Source: JAABQG01 sp963726365 (lineage in GTDB: Bacteria; Pseudomonadota; Gammaproteobacteria; Burkholderiales; Burkholderiaceae_C). From it: DNA of 64,000 bases. Made by a program: the position numbers and the translations under genes. How positions within the stretch are numbered: position 1 is the first letter of the stretch; each line of letters opens with the position of its first letter. The notes under the pieces are model-generated. The model saw nothing but the letters and a program-made list of their open reading frames with translations, was not told where the DNA came from and searched no databases. The stretch lies in the NCBI GenBank assembly GCA_963726365.1, contig CAVSCI010000011.1:124001-188000 (forward strand), read 5' to 3'. Positions 1-7,330 of the stretch are shown here, in pieces.

Positions 1-117
1 GCCGCTGGCGATGGAGACCAGCGCGGCAAAGCGCCCGCCCTCCAGCGGCCGGGGGCAGGCTGCGATGCGGTATTTGCCCATCGTGATGGGCGAAGTCGAA
101 GAAGTTGTTGTCGTCAT
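1..117 (-). CDS. Hypothetical protein, N-terminal fragment cut by the window edge
   Basis: A reading frame starts at the ATG at 117 and runs off the left edge. It reads MTTTTSSTSPIT followed by MGKYRIAACPRPLEGGRF and AALVSIASG. A second start at the internal Met (residue 13) is possible. The compact charged/aromatic start resembles small conserved cytosolic proteins of Comamonadaceae that I cannot name. It starts 17 bases after the end of the small frame at 135-299, which would fit a shared transcript. Too little is visible for a function. Confidence 0.45.
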   Translation of the reverse strand, partial: MTTTTSSTSPITMGKYRIAACPRPLEGGRFAALVSIASG

Positions 118-134
118 GTCGTTGTAGTTATGAA

Positions 135-299
135 TCACTGAAAAAGTCCAGGGCGCGGGGTGCGGCGCCACAAGGCGCCGAACGCGAAAACGCCCGAAAG
201 CGGGAAATTGGCCGCCCAAAGCGCCGGGGTGCCCACCTGAACCACCTGGGAATCGCCCGAGAAGGGCTTGAACCAGGGCACGCGCCACAGCAGGGGCAT
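135..299 (-). CDS. Possible small membrane protein, unknown
   Basis: A frame of about 54 residues from the ATG at 299 to a TGA at 135. It has a hydrophobic aromatic-rich first half (MPLLWRVPWFKPF) and a second hydrophobic segment (LWAANFPLSGVFAFGAL) before a basic C-terminus. The frame stays open upstream to 548, but that part is Ser/Arg/Pro-rich and not protein-like. No ribosome-binding site is obvious. The close spacing to the next gene on the same strand is the main argument for it. It may be spurious. Confidence 0.25.
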   Translation of the reverse strand: MPLLWRVPWFKPFSGDSQVVQVGTPALWAANFPLSGVFAFGALWRRTPRPGLFQ

Positions 300-530
300 C
301 GTGATCAGAAGGGGAAAGAGCCGCTGCGTCGTGAGAGAGGCCAGTCGGCTCGCTGTTGTTGGGCTGGACTGGCGGCCCCACTGCCGGGGCGGTTGCCTCA
401 CTGCGGGTTGCGGTGAAGCGGCCAGTCGCCAAAAGCGATGGGGGAATGTAGCACAGATACAACAAACGCGCTGGCTCGGGATGACCCGCTCGTGGCCGCG
501 GCCAGATTTTTCAGACAAATCGGCACTGAA

Positions 531-568
531 CCATCGTGGAATGGTCATGGTTTGCTATAAAAATAAAC
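531..568 (+). repeat. Dispersed intergenic repeat, copy A
   Basis: Contains the core AATGGTCATGGTTTGCTAT preceded by CCATCGTGG. It matches the family consensus CCAGCGTCAAATGGTCAT - N - TTGCTAT seen at eight other places in this window. It lies just upstream of the cytochrome gene at 648 and could overlap its promoter. The stretch 300-647 holds no other gene I can support. Confidence 0.7.
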
Positions 569-647
569 TTCTCTCGCCCGCCCAGCGCAAAAGACCGCCT
601 GTTCTGGAGGATAAAATAAGCGGCCACTGATTCTTGGGAGTTTCTTC

Positions 648-1076
648 ATGTTCAGAAAAAGTTTCGTCCTGATGGCCTTGCTGGCGGGCACGGCCTTCGC
701 GGCGGAGGATGCGCGTCAACTGGCCAAAATGCCGCCCGCGGCCGAGGCCAATCTGCGTGAGGAAATGCGCGCCAACCTGCTGAACTTGAACGAGATCATC
801 AGCCTGACGGTGGCCGGCAAGCTGAAGGAAGCCGGCGAACTGGCCGAAAAAGAGCTGGGCCAGACGGCGATGGGCAAGAACCGCGCCCTGCCGGTGGACG
901 CGCGCCCCGGCGCCAACATGCCGCCCGCCATGCACGCGCTCGGTCTGGAGGGCCACAAGGTGGCCAGCGCGTTTGCCGCCATCGCCGCCACGGGCGACCG
1001 CGAAAAGACCCTGGCCGCGCTGCCCACGCTGAGCGGCTCCTGCGTGGGCTGCCACTATTCGTATCGCATCCGCTAG
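648..1076 (+). CDS. Class II-type c-type cytochrome, periplasmic
   Basis: The product is 142 residues with an N-terminal Sec signal peptide (MFRKSFVLMALLAGTAFA, cleavage near residue 18-19). A single CXXCH haem-attachment motif, CVGCH, sits at the extreme C-terminus, followed by YSYRIR. A C-terminal haem motif in a mostly helical protein of this length is the layout of cytochrome c' / c-556-type electron carriers. A GGGAG ribosome-binding site precedes the ATG. It stands alone, convergent with the sensor kinase at 1106. It is expected in the periplasm as a haem electron carrier or gas-binding protein; the redox partner is unknown. Confidence 0.85.
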   Translation: MFRKSFVLMALLAGTAFAAEDARQLAKMPPAAEANLREEMRANLLNLNEIISLTVAGKLKEAGELAEKELGQTAMGKNRALPVDARPGANMPPAMHALGLEGHKVASAFAAIAATGDREKTLAALPTLSGSCVGCHYSYRIR

Positions 1077-1105
1077 CCGGGGGCTCTGACCCCCGCAGCC
1101 AGCCG

Positions 1106-2470
1106 TCAGGTCGTGCCGCCCGTCCCGGGCAAGTCAACCCAGGCCGCCAGCCCGCCGCCTTCGCGTGCCTCCAGGCTGACGGTCCAGCCGTTGGCGCGGG
1201 AAAGTTGCTGCACGATCGCCAGCCCCAGCCCGAACCCGCCCGTGGCGGGGCTGCGCGAGCCCTCCAGGCGGTGAAACGGCCGAAAGACGGCGCCCAGCTG
1301 GTCCTGCGGGATGCCGGGCCCCCGGTCCAGCACGCCAATGCGCACCCCTGCGGGCAGGCCGGGCGCCTTGGGCGGGACCGCCTGCCCGACCAGTTCCACC
1401 GGCCCTGGCGCGTAGCGCAGCGCGTTGCCCACCAGGTTGTCGATGACGCGTGTGAGCATGCCGGGCGGTGCGGTCGCGCGCAGATCCCCGGCGCAGTCCA
1501 CGTTCAGGTGCGCACCGGCGGCGTCCGCCGCCGCCAGATGCACCTGGGTGCGCGCCTTCAGCCAGGCGCACAGCGCCAGGTCTTGCGCGGGCTCGAGCTT
1601 CAAGCCCCGTGCAATTTCGAGCAGCTGACCGATCAGCTGGTTCATCTCGTCGATATCGTGCTCGAGGCGCTGCACCAGCGCCGGATCGGGCTTGATCGTG
1701 AGCAGCTCCAGCGCGAGACGCATACGCGCCAGCGGCGTGCGCAGGTCGTGGGAAATGCCGGCAAACAGGGTGGTGCGGGCGTCGTTGAGCTCGCGCACCT
1801 GCAGGGCCATGTGGTTGAAATGGCGCGCCAGATCCGCCAGCTCGCGCGGACCGGTCTCGGGCAACAGGGCCGGGCTGGCACCGCGGGCCAGATGCGCGGC
1901 CGCCTGCTCCAGCCGCGCGACGGGTTGCGCGATGCGGCTGGCCAGCCACCCGGCCAGCACCAGCACCAGCAATGCGCCGAGCAGCAGTACCACCGCGAGC
2001 GCGGCGAATGGGTTGGTCTGCATCCGGCTGGTGGCAAAGCCAACACCAATCGAGCGCTCACCGGCCGGAACCGCGATCCAGAGCCAGTCGCCGCCGTCCG
2101 CCGCGACCTCCGGCAAAAAGAAGGCCTCTTGCCCGAGCCGCCGCTCGAAGGCACGCTCCAGAAAGCGCAGGTACCAGCCATGGCGCAGCCCGGTGTCGGG
2201 CGCGGGCGCCATGTTCGGGCGCAGGGCAATCTGGTATTTCTTGCGGAGTTCCTCCTCGAAGACCGGGCGGGTTTCCGGAGGCAGCTCCGTCCAGGTCTGC
2301 GCTGACAGCACCATCAGCCCAGCCAGATCGTCCGCGGCCCGCCGGGACATCGGCAGGAAGATGAACACCATGGCGGCCACGGCGGTGATGAGTTCCACCG
2401 CGATGAACAGCGCGGCGAGCCAGCGCCTGTAGAGCCGGGCCAGCCCGTGACCGGGGGCCCGCTGCATCAT
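1106..2470 (-). CDS. Sensor histidine kinase (EnvZ/OmpB-like)
   Basis: The product is 454 residues. Transmembrane segment 1 is at about 18-40, a periplasmic domain of about 115 residues follows, and transmembrane segment 2 is at about 155-178 with a HAMP linker to about 230. The HisKA helix has the phospho-acceptor His241 in SHDLRTPLARM. The ATPase domain has an N box (DNLVGNALRYA, 344-354), G1 (DRGPGIP, 382-388) and G2 (GGFGLGLAI, 411-419). All catalytic boxes are intact. The start overlaps the stop of the response regulator by four bases (ATGA), so the pair is translationally coupled. The signal is unknown; the divergent secreted Gly-rich gene at 3285 is a possible target. Confidence 0.93.
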   Translation of the reverse strand: MMQRAPGHGLARLYRRWLAALFIAVELITAVAAMVFIFLPMSRRAADDLAGLMVLSAQTWTELPPETRPVFEEELRKKYQIALRPNMAPAPDTGLRHGWYLRFLERAFERRLGQEAFFLPEVAADGGDWLWIAVPAGERSIGVGFATSRMQTNPFAALAVVLLLGALLVLVLAGWLASRIAQPVARLEQAAAHLARGASPALLPETGPRELADLARHFNHMALQVRELNDARTTLFAGISHDLRTPLARMRLALELLTIKPDPALVQRLEHDIDEMNQLIGQLLEIARGLKLEPAQDLALCAWLKARTQVHLAAADAAGAHLNVDCAGDLRATAPPGMLTRVIDNLVGNALRYAPGPVELVGQAVPPKAPGLPAGVRIGVLDRGPGIPQDQLGAVFRPFHRLEGSRSPATGGFGLGLAIVQQLSRANGWTVSLEAREGGGLAAWVDLPGTGGTT

Positions 2471-3234
2471 GCCGCCGCGCCCAGCGGGTGGAACAGGTAG
2501 CCTTCGCCGCGCACCGTGCGAATGAAGGCGGGATGCGCCGGATCGGCCTCGATCTTGCGGCGCAGGCGCGTGACGCGCACATCGATGCTGCGGTCGAAGG
2601 CATCGCGCTCGTAGCCCTTGAGGCGCTCGATGAGGTTGTCGCGCGACAGCACGCGGTTGGGGTGTTCGACAAAGATGCGCAGCAACGCGATGTCACCGCT
2701 GGTGACCGCCACCTCCGAACCGTCGCGCAGCAGGCGCCAGGCATCGGTGTCCAGCGTGAACGGGCCAAAGCGGTGCAGATGCGCGGGCTGTTCAGTGACC
2801 GGTGTCGTTTCGGTGGTCGTGGCAGCCGTGGGGGGAATCGCCGCGACCGGACTGAAGGCGTGCGTGCGGCGCAGCAGGGCCCGCAGGCGCGCCAGCAGTT
2901 CCCGCGGACTGAAGGGCTTGGCCAGGTAGTCGTCAGCCCCGACCTCCAGCCCGACCACACGATCGATTTCCTCACCACGTGCCGAGAGCATGAGGATCGG
3001 CACGTCAGAAGTCTTGCGCAGACCGCGCGCCAGGCTCAGGCCGTCCTCGCCGGGGAGCATCAGGTCGAGCACGATCGCATCGGGCATGGCCTGCGCAAGT
3101 CGCGCGTGCATCTCCACGCCGTCGCCAGCGGCCTCGACGACAAAACCGCTTGCCGTCAGGTAGTCGTTCAGCAGTTCGCGCAAGGCCGGGTCATCGTCAA
3201 CGACCAGGATGCGGACAGGCACAGGGGCGTTCAT
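2467..3234 (-). CDS. OmpR-family response regulator
   Basis: The product is 255 residues. The receiver domain (about 7-120) has the acidic pocket VVDDD, phospho-acceptor Asp57 in IVLDLML and conserved Lys106 in LAKPF. A winged-helix DNA-binding domain (about 155-250) ends in the usual IRTVRGEGYLF signature. The linker is longer than usual and rich in Thr/Ala. It is the first gene of a two-gene operon with the kinase. The 50-base gap to the divergent gene at 3285 suggests it may control that gene. Confidence 0.95.
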   Translation of the reverse strand: MNAPVPVRILVVDDDPALRELLNDYLTASGFVVEAAGDGVEMHARLAQAMPDAIVLDLMLPGEDGLSLARGLRKTSDVPILMLSARGEEIDRVVGLEVGADDYLAKPFSPRELLARLRALLRRTHAFSPVAAIPPTAATTTETTPVTEQPAHLHRFGPFTLDTDAWRLLRDGSEVAVTSGDIALLRIFVEHPNRVLSRDNLIERLKGYERDAFDRSIDVRVTRLRRKIEADPAHPAFIRTVRGEGYLFHPLGAAA

Positions 3235-3284
3235 GGCTGTGTAGTTTAGAGCCGCCTGCCAGTCTACAGGGGGGGTGAAACACG

Positions 3285-3755
3285 ATGAAACCTGATGAAA
3301 CGCAAAGCCTGGCGCATGACATCTCCCTGAAATCCGGCCTGCTCAAGATGCGTCCCATGGACTTCCATTCCTTCAATTCATTTTCGGCAAGTGCTTTGTC
3401 GATGAATGTGTGGTTTGCCCAGGCGTTGCTGGTTGCACTACTGGCTGGTGCAGGGACCGTACGCGCTGAGGGGCCGCAGGAGGCCTCCGCCGGGCGTTCG
3501 GCGGATCTGTCGCAGCCACGAAGTGCAAGTGCTGGTCCGGAGATGCAAAAGGCGCGCACTGACGAGAAAAAGTCCAGCAAGCCTTATGGCAGCGGCTATG
3601 AGGCCCGAATGAATGCAGTGGCCAGTGGTGGTGGCAGTGCTGGTGCTGGTGCCGGCAGTGGCGCTGGCAGCGGCGGCGGTGCTGGTGCTGGTGGAGGTGC
3701 CGGTGGCGGCGGCGGTGGCGGCGGTGGCGGCGGCGGTGGCGGTGGTGGCCGCTGA
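3285..3755 (+). CDS. Secreted or anchored protein with poly-glycine tail, unknown
   Basis: Up to 156 residues. The frame from 3285 has a G-rich ribosome-binding stretch upstream; alternative starts are Met23, Met25 and Met40. A hydrophobic segment (NVWFAQALLVALLAGAGTVRA) looks like a signal peptide, which favours a start at or near Met25. The middle is polar and unremarkable. The last 45 residues are nearly pure Gly/Ala/Ser, ending in an uninterrupted run of glycines and GR. The tail resembles those of the two following genes. It is divergent from the two-component system. Function unknown; an extracellular or periplasmic low-complexity protein is the best description. Confidence 0.6.
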   Translation: MKPDETQSLAHDISLKSGLLKMRPMDFHSFNSFSASALSMNVWFAQALLVALLAGAGTVRAEGPQEASAGRSADLSQPRSASAGPEMQKARTDEKKSSKPYGSGYEARMNAVASGGGSAGAGAGSGAGSGGGAGAGGGAGGGGGGGGGGGGGGGGR

Positions 3756-3803
3756 TGACGAATTTTTAGACAGTTTTTTTCCAACTCATGAAAGGAGAAG
3801 GCC

Positions 3804-3857
3804 ATGAAGATGATCCAGGCAGTTACAGAGGCTTCAGATCTCGTGAAGTTTGAATAA
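3804..3857 (+). CDS. Putative 17-residue peptide (leader or remnant)
   Basis: MKMIQAVTEASDLVKFE is preceded by a very strong ribosome-binding site (AAGGAGAAGGCC directly before ATG). It lies between the poly-Gly gene and the Gln-rich gene. It could be a leader peptide, the start of a degenerate gene, or a small functional peptide. I recognise no family. Only the quality of the ribosome-binding site supports it. Confidence 0.35.
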   Translation: MKMIQAVTEASDLVKFE

Positions 3858-3925
3858 GGCGCACAGATTTGCCCAGCCTCAGTTTTTCCATTCAGTTTTT
3901 TATCGACGATATACAGGAGTTCATC

Positions 3926-4420
3926 ATGACAACCCAAAAATTTGGCTTTACCCGCTTGGCAATCGTTGCGGCACTTTCCCTTTCGGCGGCCATGGTCACC
4001 ACCAGCGCGATGGCGCAAACCCCGCTCCAGACGCAGAGCAAGGATCAGCTCCAAAGCAAGGACCAGCTCCAGAGCAAGGACCAGCTGCAGACGCAAAGCA
4101 AAGACCAGCTCCAGAGCAAGGACCAACTGCAGACGCAAAGCAAATCCCAGCTCCAGAGCAAGGACCAACTGCAGACGCAAAGCAAATCCCAGCTCCAGAG
4201 CAAGGACCAACTGCAGACGCAGAGCAAGTCCCAGCTCCAGAGCAAGGACCAACTGCAGACGCAGACGCAGAGTAAATCCCAGCTCCAGACGCAATCCCAG
4301 CAAAGCATCGGCGTCGGCGCAGGCCCGGGGACTGGCGGTGGCAGCGGCGGTGGTGCAGGTGCTGGCGGTGCTGGCGGCGCCGGCGGCGGTGCAGGTGCCG
4401 GTGGCGGTAGCGGCCGTTAA
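3926..4420 (+). CDS. Secreted Gln/Ser/Lys-repeat protein with Gly-rich tail, unknown
   Basis: The start chosen is the ATG at 3926 behind CAGGAGTTCATC, giving 164 residues; the frame is open back to 3869. A signal peptide covers residues 1-31 (MTTQKFGFTRLA ... SAMAQ). Residues about 32-125 are a tandem array alternating LQSKDQ and LQTQSKSQ units, about 14 residues per double unit, with almost no hydrophobic residues except regularly spaced Leu. The C-terminus is Gly/Ala/Ser-rich and ends GGGSGR. The signal peptide and leader DNA closely match the next gene, so the two arose by duplication. Function unknown; the composition suggests an extracellular structural or binding protein. Repeat number probably varies between strains. 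Confidence 0.7.
   Translation: MTTQKFGFTRLAIVAALSLSAAMVTTSAMAQTPLQTQSKDQLQSKDQLQSKDQLQTQSKDQLQSKDQLQTQSKSQLQSKDQLQTQSKSQLQSKDQLQTQSKSQLQSKDQLQTQTQSKSQLQTQSQQSIGVGAGPGTGGGSGGGAGAGGAGGAGGGAGAGGGSGR
4029..4285 (+). repeat. In-frame tandem repeat inside the Gln-rich gene, about 42-bp double unit
   Basis: Units of 18 and 24 bases (encoding LQSKDQ and LQTQSKSQ or LQTQSKDQ) alternate. The combined 42-base unit starting CAGCTCCAGAGCAAGGACC is repeated three to four times almost perfectly, flanked by less regular single units. The near identity at DNA level implies recent expansion or homogenisation, so length polymorphism is likely. Confidence 0.85.
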
Positions 4421-4461
4421 GGACGAATCTGCAAACGATTGACAACAATCAGGAGTTCATC

Positions 4462-4899
4462 ATGACAGCCCATAGATTTGGTTTGCCTGGTCTCGCGATC
4501 CTTGCTGCAGTGTCCCTGTCGGCAACGATGGTAGCCACCCCTGCGCTGGCACAGGACAAAATCCAGCTCCAGACGCAGGACCAAACCCAGCTCAGGACGC
4601 AGGACCAGATCTATGGCAGCCAGCTGATGACGCCAACTGAGCGCAGTGAGTACAGCGCGAAGATGCGCAACTTGAAGACGGAACAGGAGCGCAACGAATA
4701 CCGTTATGAACACCACCGGCAGATGCAGGATCGTGCCCGCGCCAGAGGTGTGACGTTGCCGGACAGCCCGCCTGCCCAGGGCGCAGGCGCGGGGCCCGGT
4801 GCCGGTCCAGGCGCTGGAATGGGGCCCGGTGCAGGTGCCGGCAAAGGTACCGGCGCGGGTGCCGGCATGGGTGGTGGCGGTGGCGGCGGGAAAAAGTAG
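4462..4899 (+). CDS. Secreted protein with conserved charged helix and Gly-rich tail, unknown
   Basis: The product is 145 residues, behind the same CAGGAGTTCATC-ATGACA leader as the gene at 3926. Signal peptide residues 1-31 (MTAHRFGLPGLA ... PALAQ) are followed by a short Gln-rich segment. A charged helical block (about 50-102; TPTERSEYSAKMRNLKTE, RNEYRYEHHRQMQ, RARGVTLPD) comes next. A Gly/Ala/Pro tail with a GAGPGAGPGAGMGPG pattern ends GGGGGKK. I recognise the charged block as a recurrent element of small proteobacterial exported proteins but know no function for it. It is the last gene before a strong terminator. Confidence 0.75.
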   Translation: MTAHRFGLPGLAILAAVSLSATMVATPALAQDKIQLQTQDQTQLRTQDQIYGSQLMTPTERSEYSAKMRNLKTEQERNEYRYEHHRQMQDRARARGVTLPDSPPAQGAGAGPGAGPGAGMGPGAGAGKGTGAGAGMGGGGGGGKK

Positions 4900-4976
4900 C
4901 CCCCCTGCATTGCGCACCGTCGGACCTTCACCGGCTTGGCCGGTGAGTCAGGTGGTTGCCGACTCCGCGGTGACAA

Positions 4977-5020
4977 GCAGCGCCGTGACCTGCAAACAGG
5001 TCACGGCGCTGCATTTTTTT
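4977..5020 (+). terminator. Strong rho-independent terminator
   Basis: A perfect 16-bp stem (GCAGCGCCGTGACCTG with CAGGTCACGGCGCTGC), a CAAA loop, then A and seven T. It ends the Gly-rich protein cluster and lies tail-to-tail with the transporter gene ending at 5055. Confidence 0.93.
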
Positions 5021-5054
5021 CGGGTCCCGTGGTCGCAAGCCAGAGGCGGCTGAT

Positions 5055-6476
5055 TCAGCCGACCCAAAGAATCCACGGCGTGCCGATCACCAGAAACATC
5101 ACCGTGCAGAACACGGTGGTGATCAGCCCCAGGCGGTACAGTTCGGGCTGCGTCAGGTAGCCGCTGGCGGCGAAGATGATGTTCTGGCTGCCACCTTGCG
5201 GCGTGAGGGTCGAGAAGTAGCTGCTGGCAAACAGCAGGGCAAAACCCATCAGCGGCAGGGGCACGCCGGACTGGATGCCGACATCCAGGAACACCCCGAG
5301 CAGGGCCAGGACCTGCGCCGACTGGCTGACAAACATGTAGTGCATCAGTACGTAAAGCCCCAGTAGCGCGACATAAGCCGCCGGCCACGGGATGCCACCG
5401 AGCATCGAGGCCAGACGCTGGCCGACATAGCCCATGAAGCCCAGCTCGTTGAGTTGCCCGCTGAGCGCGAACAACACCGCCAGCCACAGGAAGGTGGCCA
5501 GCGTGCTGCCCTGCAGATAAATGTCTTCCAGCGTCAGCACGCGCAGCGCCAGCAGGGTGCCGAGGCCGGCGATGGCGACCGCCGTCAGGTTCAGCTTGAG
5601 GACGCCGGCGAAGATCCAGGCGCCGACCATGACCGCGAAGGTCACGGCGGTGACCCACTCGTCGCGCGACATGGGACCCATCTCGCGCAGTTGCTGGCGC
5701 GCGGCCTCGGGCGCTCCGGGGGTATCGGTCACGCCGGGCGGGAACACCCAGAAGATCAGCCGGGGCAGCACGGCAATGACCGCCAGCGCCGGGACCGAGG
5801 CCACCAGCAGCCATTTGCCAAAATCGACCTTCAGCCCGTGCTCGGCCGCCAGCGAGACGCCGATCGGGTTCGCCGACGTGGCGGTGAGCCACAGCGCCGA
5901 GGAAATGGCCAGGCTGGCCATGCCGCAGAACATCAGGTAGCCACCGAGGCGCCGTTTGGTCTCGTCCTCGGGCTCGGATCCGCTGCTCTGGGCCAGTGCC
6001 AGGATGATCGGGTAGAGCACGCCGCCGCGCGCCGTGTTGCTCGGGAAGCCGGGCGCGATCAGCGCGTCGGTGATGAAGATGCTGTAGGCCAGGCCCAGCG
6101 TGGACTTGCCGAACAGCGACACGACCTTCAGGCTGATGCGCTGGCCCAGCCCGCACTTGACCACGGCCTGCGCGACGAGGAAGGCCACCACGACGAGCAA
6201 CACGCTGGGGTTGGCAAAACCTGCGAAGGCCTTGGCCGGGTCGAGCGTGTTGCTCAGCACCGCGATGGCGCCGGCCAGCAAGGCCGAGGTCAGCAGCGGG
6301 AAAGCATTCACGATGACGGCGAAGATGGCGGCGGCGAAGATGGCGAAGAGGTGCCAGGCTTCCCGGGTCAGCCCCTCGGGGATGGGCGTGAGCCAGATGC
6401 CGAGTCCGAGTGCGAAGGGCGCCAGGGCCTTCAGGGTGGACAGCATCATGCCCGGGCGGGATTCGGGTGCACTCAT
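5055..6476 (-). CDS. DASS (SLC13-like) dicarboxylate / 2-oxoglutarate transporter
   Basis: The start chosen is the ATG at 6476 behind GGAGGTACACCC, giving 473 residues; the open frame extends upstream without support. It has about 12 hydrophobic segments, the SNTARGGVLYPI and TSANPIG motifs and the C-terminal TPQGGSQN motif, all characteristic of the divalent-anion:sodium symporter / 2-oxoglutarate-malate translocator family. It should import C4/C5 dicarboxylates across the inner membrane. A Dcu transporter and aspartase lie just upstream, so it may belong to the same C4-dicarboxylate physiology, although a lipoprotein gene lies between. Confidence 0.88.
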   Translation of the reverse strand: MSAPESRPGMMLSTLKALAPFALGLGIWLTPIPEGLTREAWHLFAIFAAAIFAVIVNAFPLLTSALLAGAIAVLSNTLDPAKAFAGFANPSVLLVVVAFLVAQAVVKCGLGQRISLKVVSLFGKSTLGLAYSIFITDALIAPGFPSNTARGGVLYPIILALAQSSGSEPEDETKRRLGGYLMFCGMASLAISSALWLTATSANPIGVSLAAEHGLKVDFGKWLLVASVPALAVIAVLPRLIFWVFPPGVTDTPGAPEAARQQLREMGPMSRDEWVTAVTFAVMVGAWIFAGVLKLNLTAVAIAGLGTLLALRVLTLEDIYLQGSTLATFLWLAVLFALSGQLNELGFMGYVGQRLASMLGGIPWPAAYVALLGLYVLMHYMFVSQSAQVLALLGVFLDVGIQSGVPLPLMGFALLFASSYFSTLTPQGGSQNIIFAASGYLTQPELYRLGLITTVFCTVMFLVIGTPWILWVG

Positions 6477-6482
6477 GGGTGT

Positions 6483-6540
6483 ACCTCCGTGCTGCGCACT
6501 GCGGTGCCAGCTTGCTTGGGGCGGCCCGGCGCTGCGCTCA
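6483..6540 (-). repeat. Partial second-type dispersed repeat (TGAGCG...GGGCGGCC type)
   Basis: Read on the minus strand it begins TGAGCGCAGCGCCGGGC and continues CGCCCCAAG. It matches the end of the 80-bp element at 53844-53923, which reads TGAGCGGCGCCGGGCCGTCC. The TGA is the stop codon of the lipoprotein gene, so the element appears to supply the stop. It is degenerate after about 30 bases. Confidence 0.5.
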
Positions 6541-7149
6541 TGGCTTCGCTCCTGCTGCGGCTTGTCCACTTCCCGCGGCGGCCCCGGCCGGGCTTTGCTG
6601 CGACGGTACAAGCGCCCAGCCCTTGAGACCGTCGACTCGCCCGCTCACGCTGCCGTCCTCGGAGACGACCAGAGGGTTCCATTTGAAGCTGTATTCACCG
6701 CTGACGCCGGCAAAACGGCCGGTGCCTCCGATGATCCGCCCCTGGATCAGGTTGCCGGGCCCGGTCGCGGCGCTGCCCAGTTCGCTGAAGACCTGGTCGC
6801 CGCGCGCGTCGGTCCAGACGCTGCGACCCTGCATGCCGGTCCGGTTGTCCGAGAGCCCGATGACGTCGGAGCGAAAGCCCAGACCCAGCCGCTGCTCCCC
6901 GGTCAGCATCAGCGCGCCGCCCAGCCGAAAGGCTTCGGCGCGGTGACCCGGTCCCATGTCGAGCGTCTGCCGGGTGCCGGAAACGGACCAGGTGCCCGTG
7001 AAGTGACGTTGCTCCGGCGCTGCCGTGGTCGCCGGTGAGGCCGATGTGGCGGGTGCAGGCGGCGCCGGGGGGCTGCAGGCGGCGATGCCCAGCAGTGCCA
7101 GCGGCAGCGCGGCCGCCATGGCGCGAAGGTCGAGGGCCGCCCGACGCAT
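6538..7149 (-). CDS. Putative lipoprotein with barrel-like domain, unknown
   Basis: The start at 7149 gives MRRAALDLRAMAAALPLALLGIAAC, a signal with lipobox LGIAAC (Cys25), so an outer- or inner-membrane lipoprotein of about 203 residues is likely. A Pro/Ala linker is followed by a beta-rich domain (about 50-175) with GTWSVSGTRQTLD and GGTGRFAGVSGEYSFKW. That pattern is reminiscent of the allene-oxide-cyclase-like barrel (inference). The C-terminal 20 residues are Gly/Ala-rich and the stop lies in a dispersed repeat. The frame is open upstream to 7236, through a copy of the intergenic repeat, which argues against that longer start. Confidence 0.65.
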   Translation of the reverse strand: MRRAALDLRAMAAALPLALLGIAACSPPAPPAPATSASPATTAAPEQRHFTGTWSVSGTRQTLDMGPGHRAEAFRLGGALMLTGEQRLGLGFRSDVIGLSDNRTGMQGRSVWTDARGDQVFSELGSAATGPGNLIQGRIIGGTGRFAGVSGEYSFKWNPLVVSEDGSVSGRVDGLKGWALVPSQQSPAGAAAGSGQAAAGAKP

Positions 7150-7217
7150 TGGCCCCGGCGTGTCTGGGGCTCCCTGAGCCTTGGCATGGCGGGATTTGTG
7201 ATAAGAAATGGCATCAC

Positions 7218-7258
7218 CCCAGCTTCGAATGGTCATGGAATGCTATTAATAATATAGC
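7218..7258 (+). repeat. Dispersed intergenic repeat, copy B
   Basis: CCCCAGCTTCGAATGGTCAT, then GGAATGCTATTAATAATATAGC. The 3' half forms a GCTAT...ATAGC inverted repeat. It shares the core AATGGTCATGG with copy A. Confidence 0.75.
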
Positions 7259-7330
7259 CTTTGAGATCTGGCGCCCGCGCCGCTCATGGTGCCTGCCGAG
7301 TGAAAAGTTAGCAGGTTCAAGCGCACGGCG

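Noticed and set aside
1205..2305. 366-codon plus-strand frame opposite the sensor kinase
   Set aside because: The kinase on the other strand has every catalytic box; this frame is Gln/Arg/His-rich noise.
4029..4285. Tandem direct repeats that might look like a CRISPR array
   Set aside because: Repeats are in frame inside a signal-peptide protein, contiguous without spacers, and encode a periodic Gln/Ser/Lys sequence.
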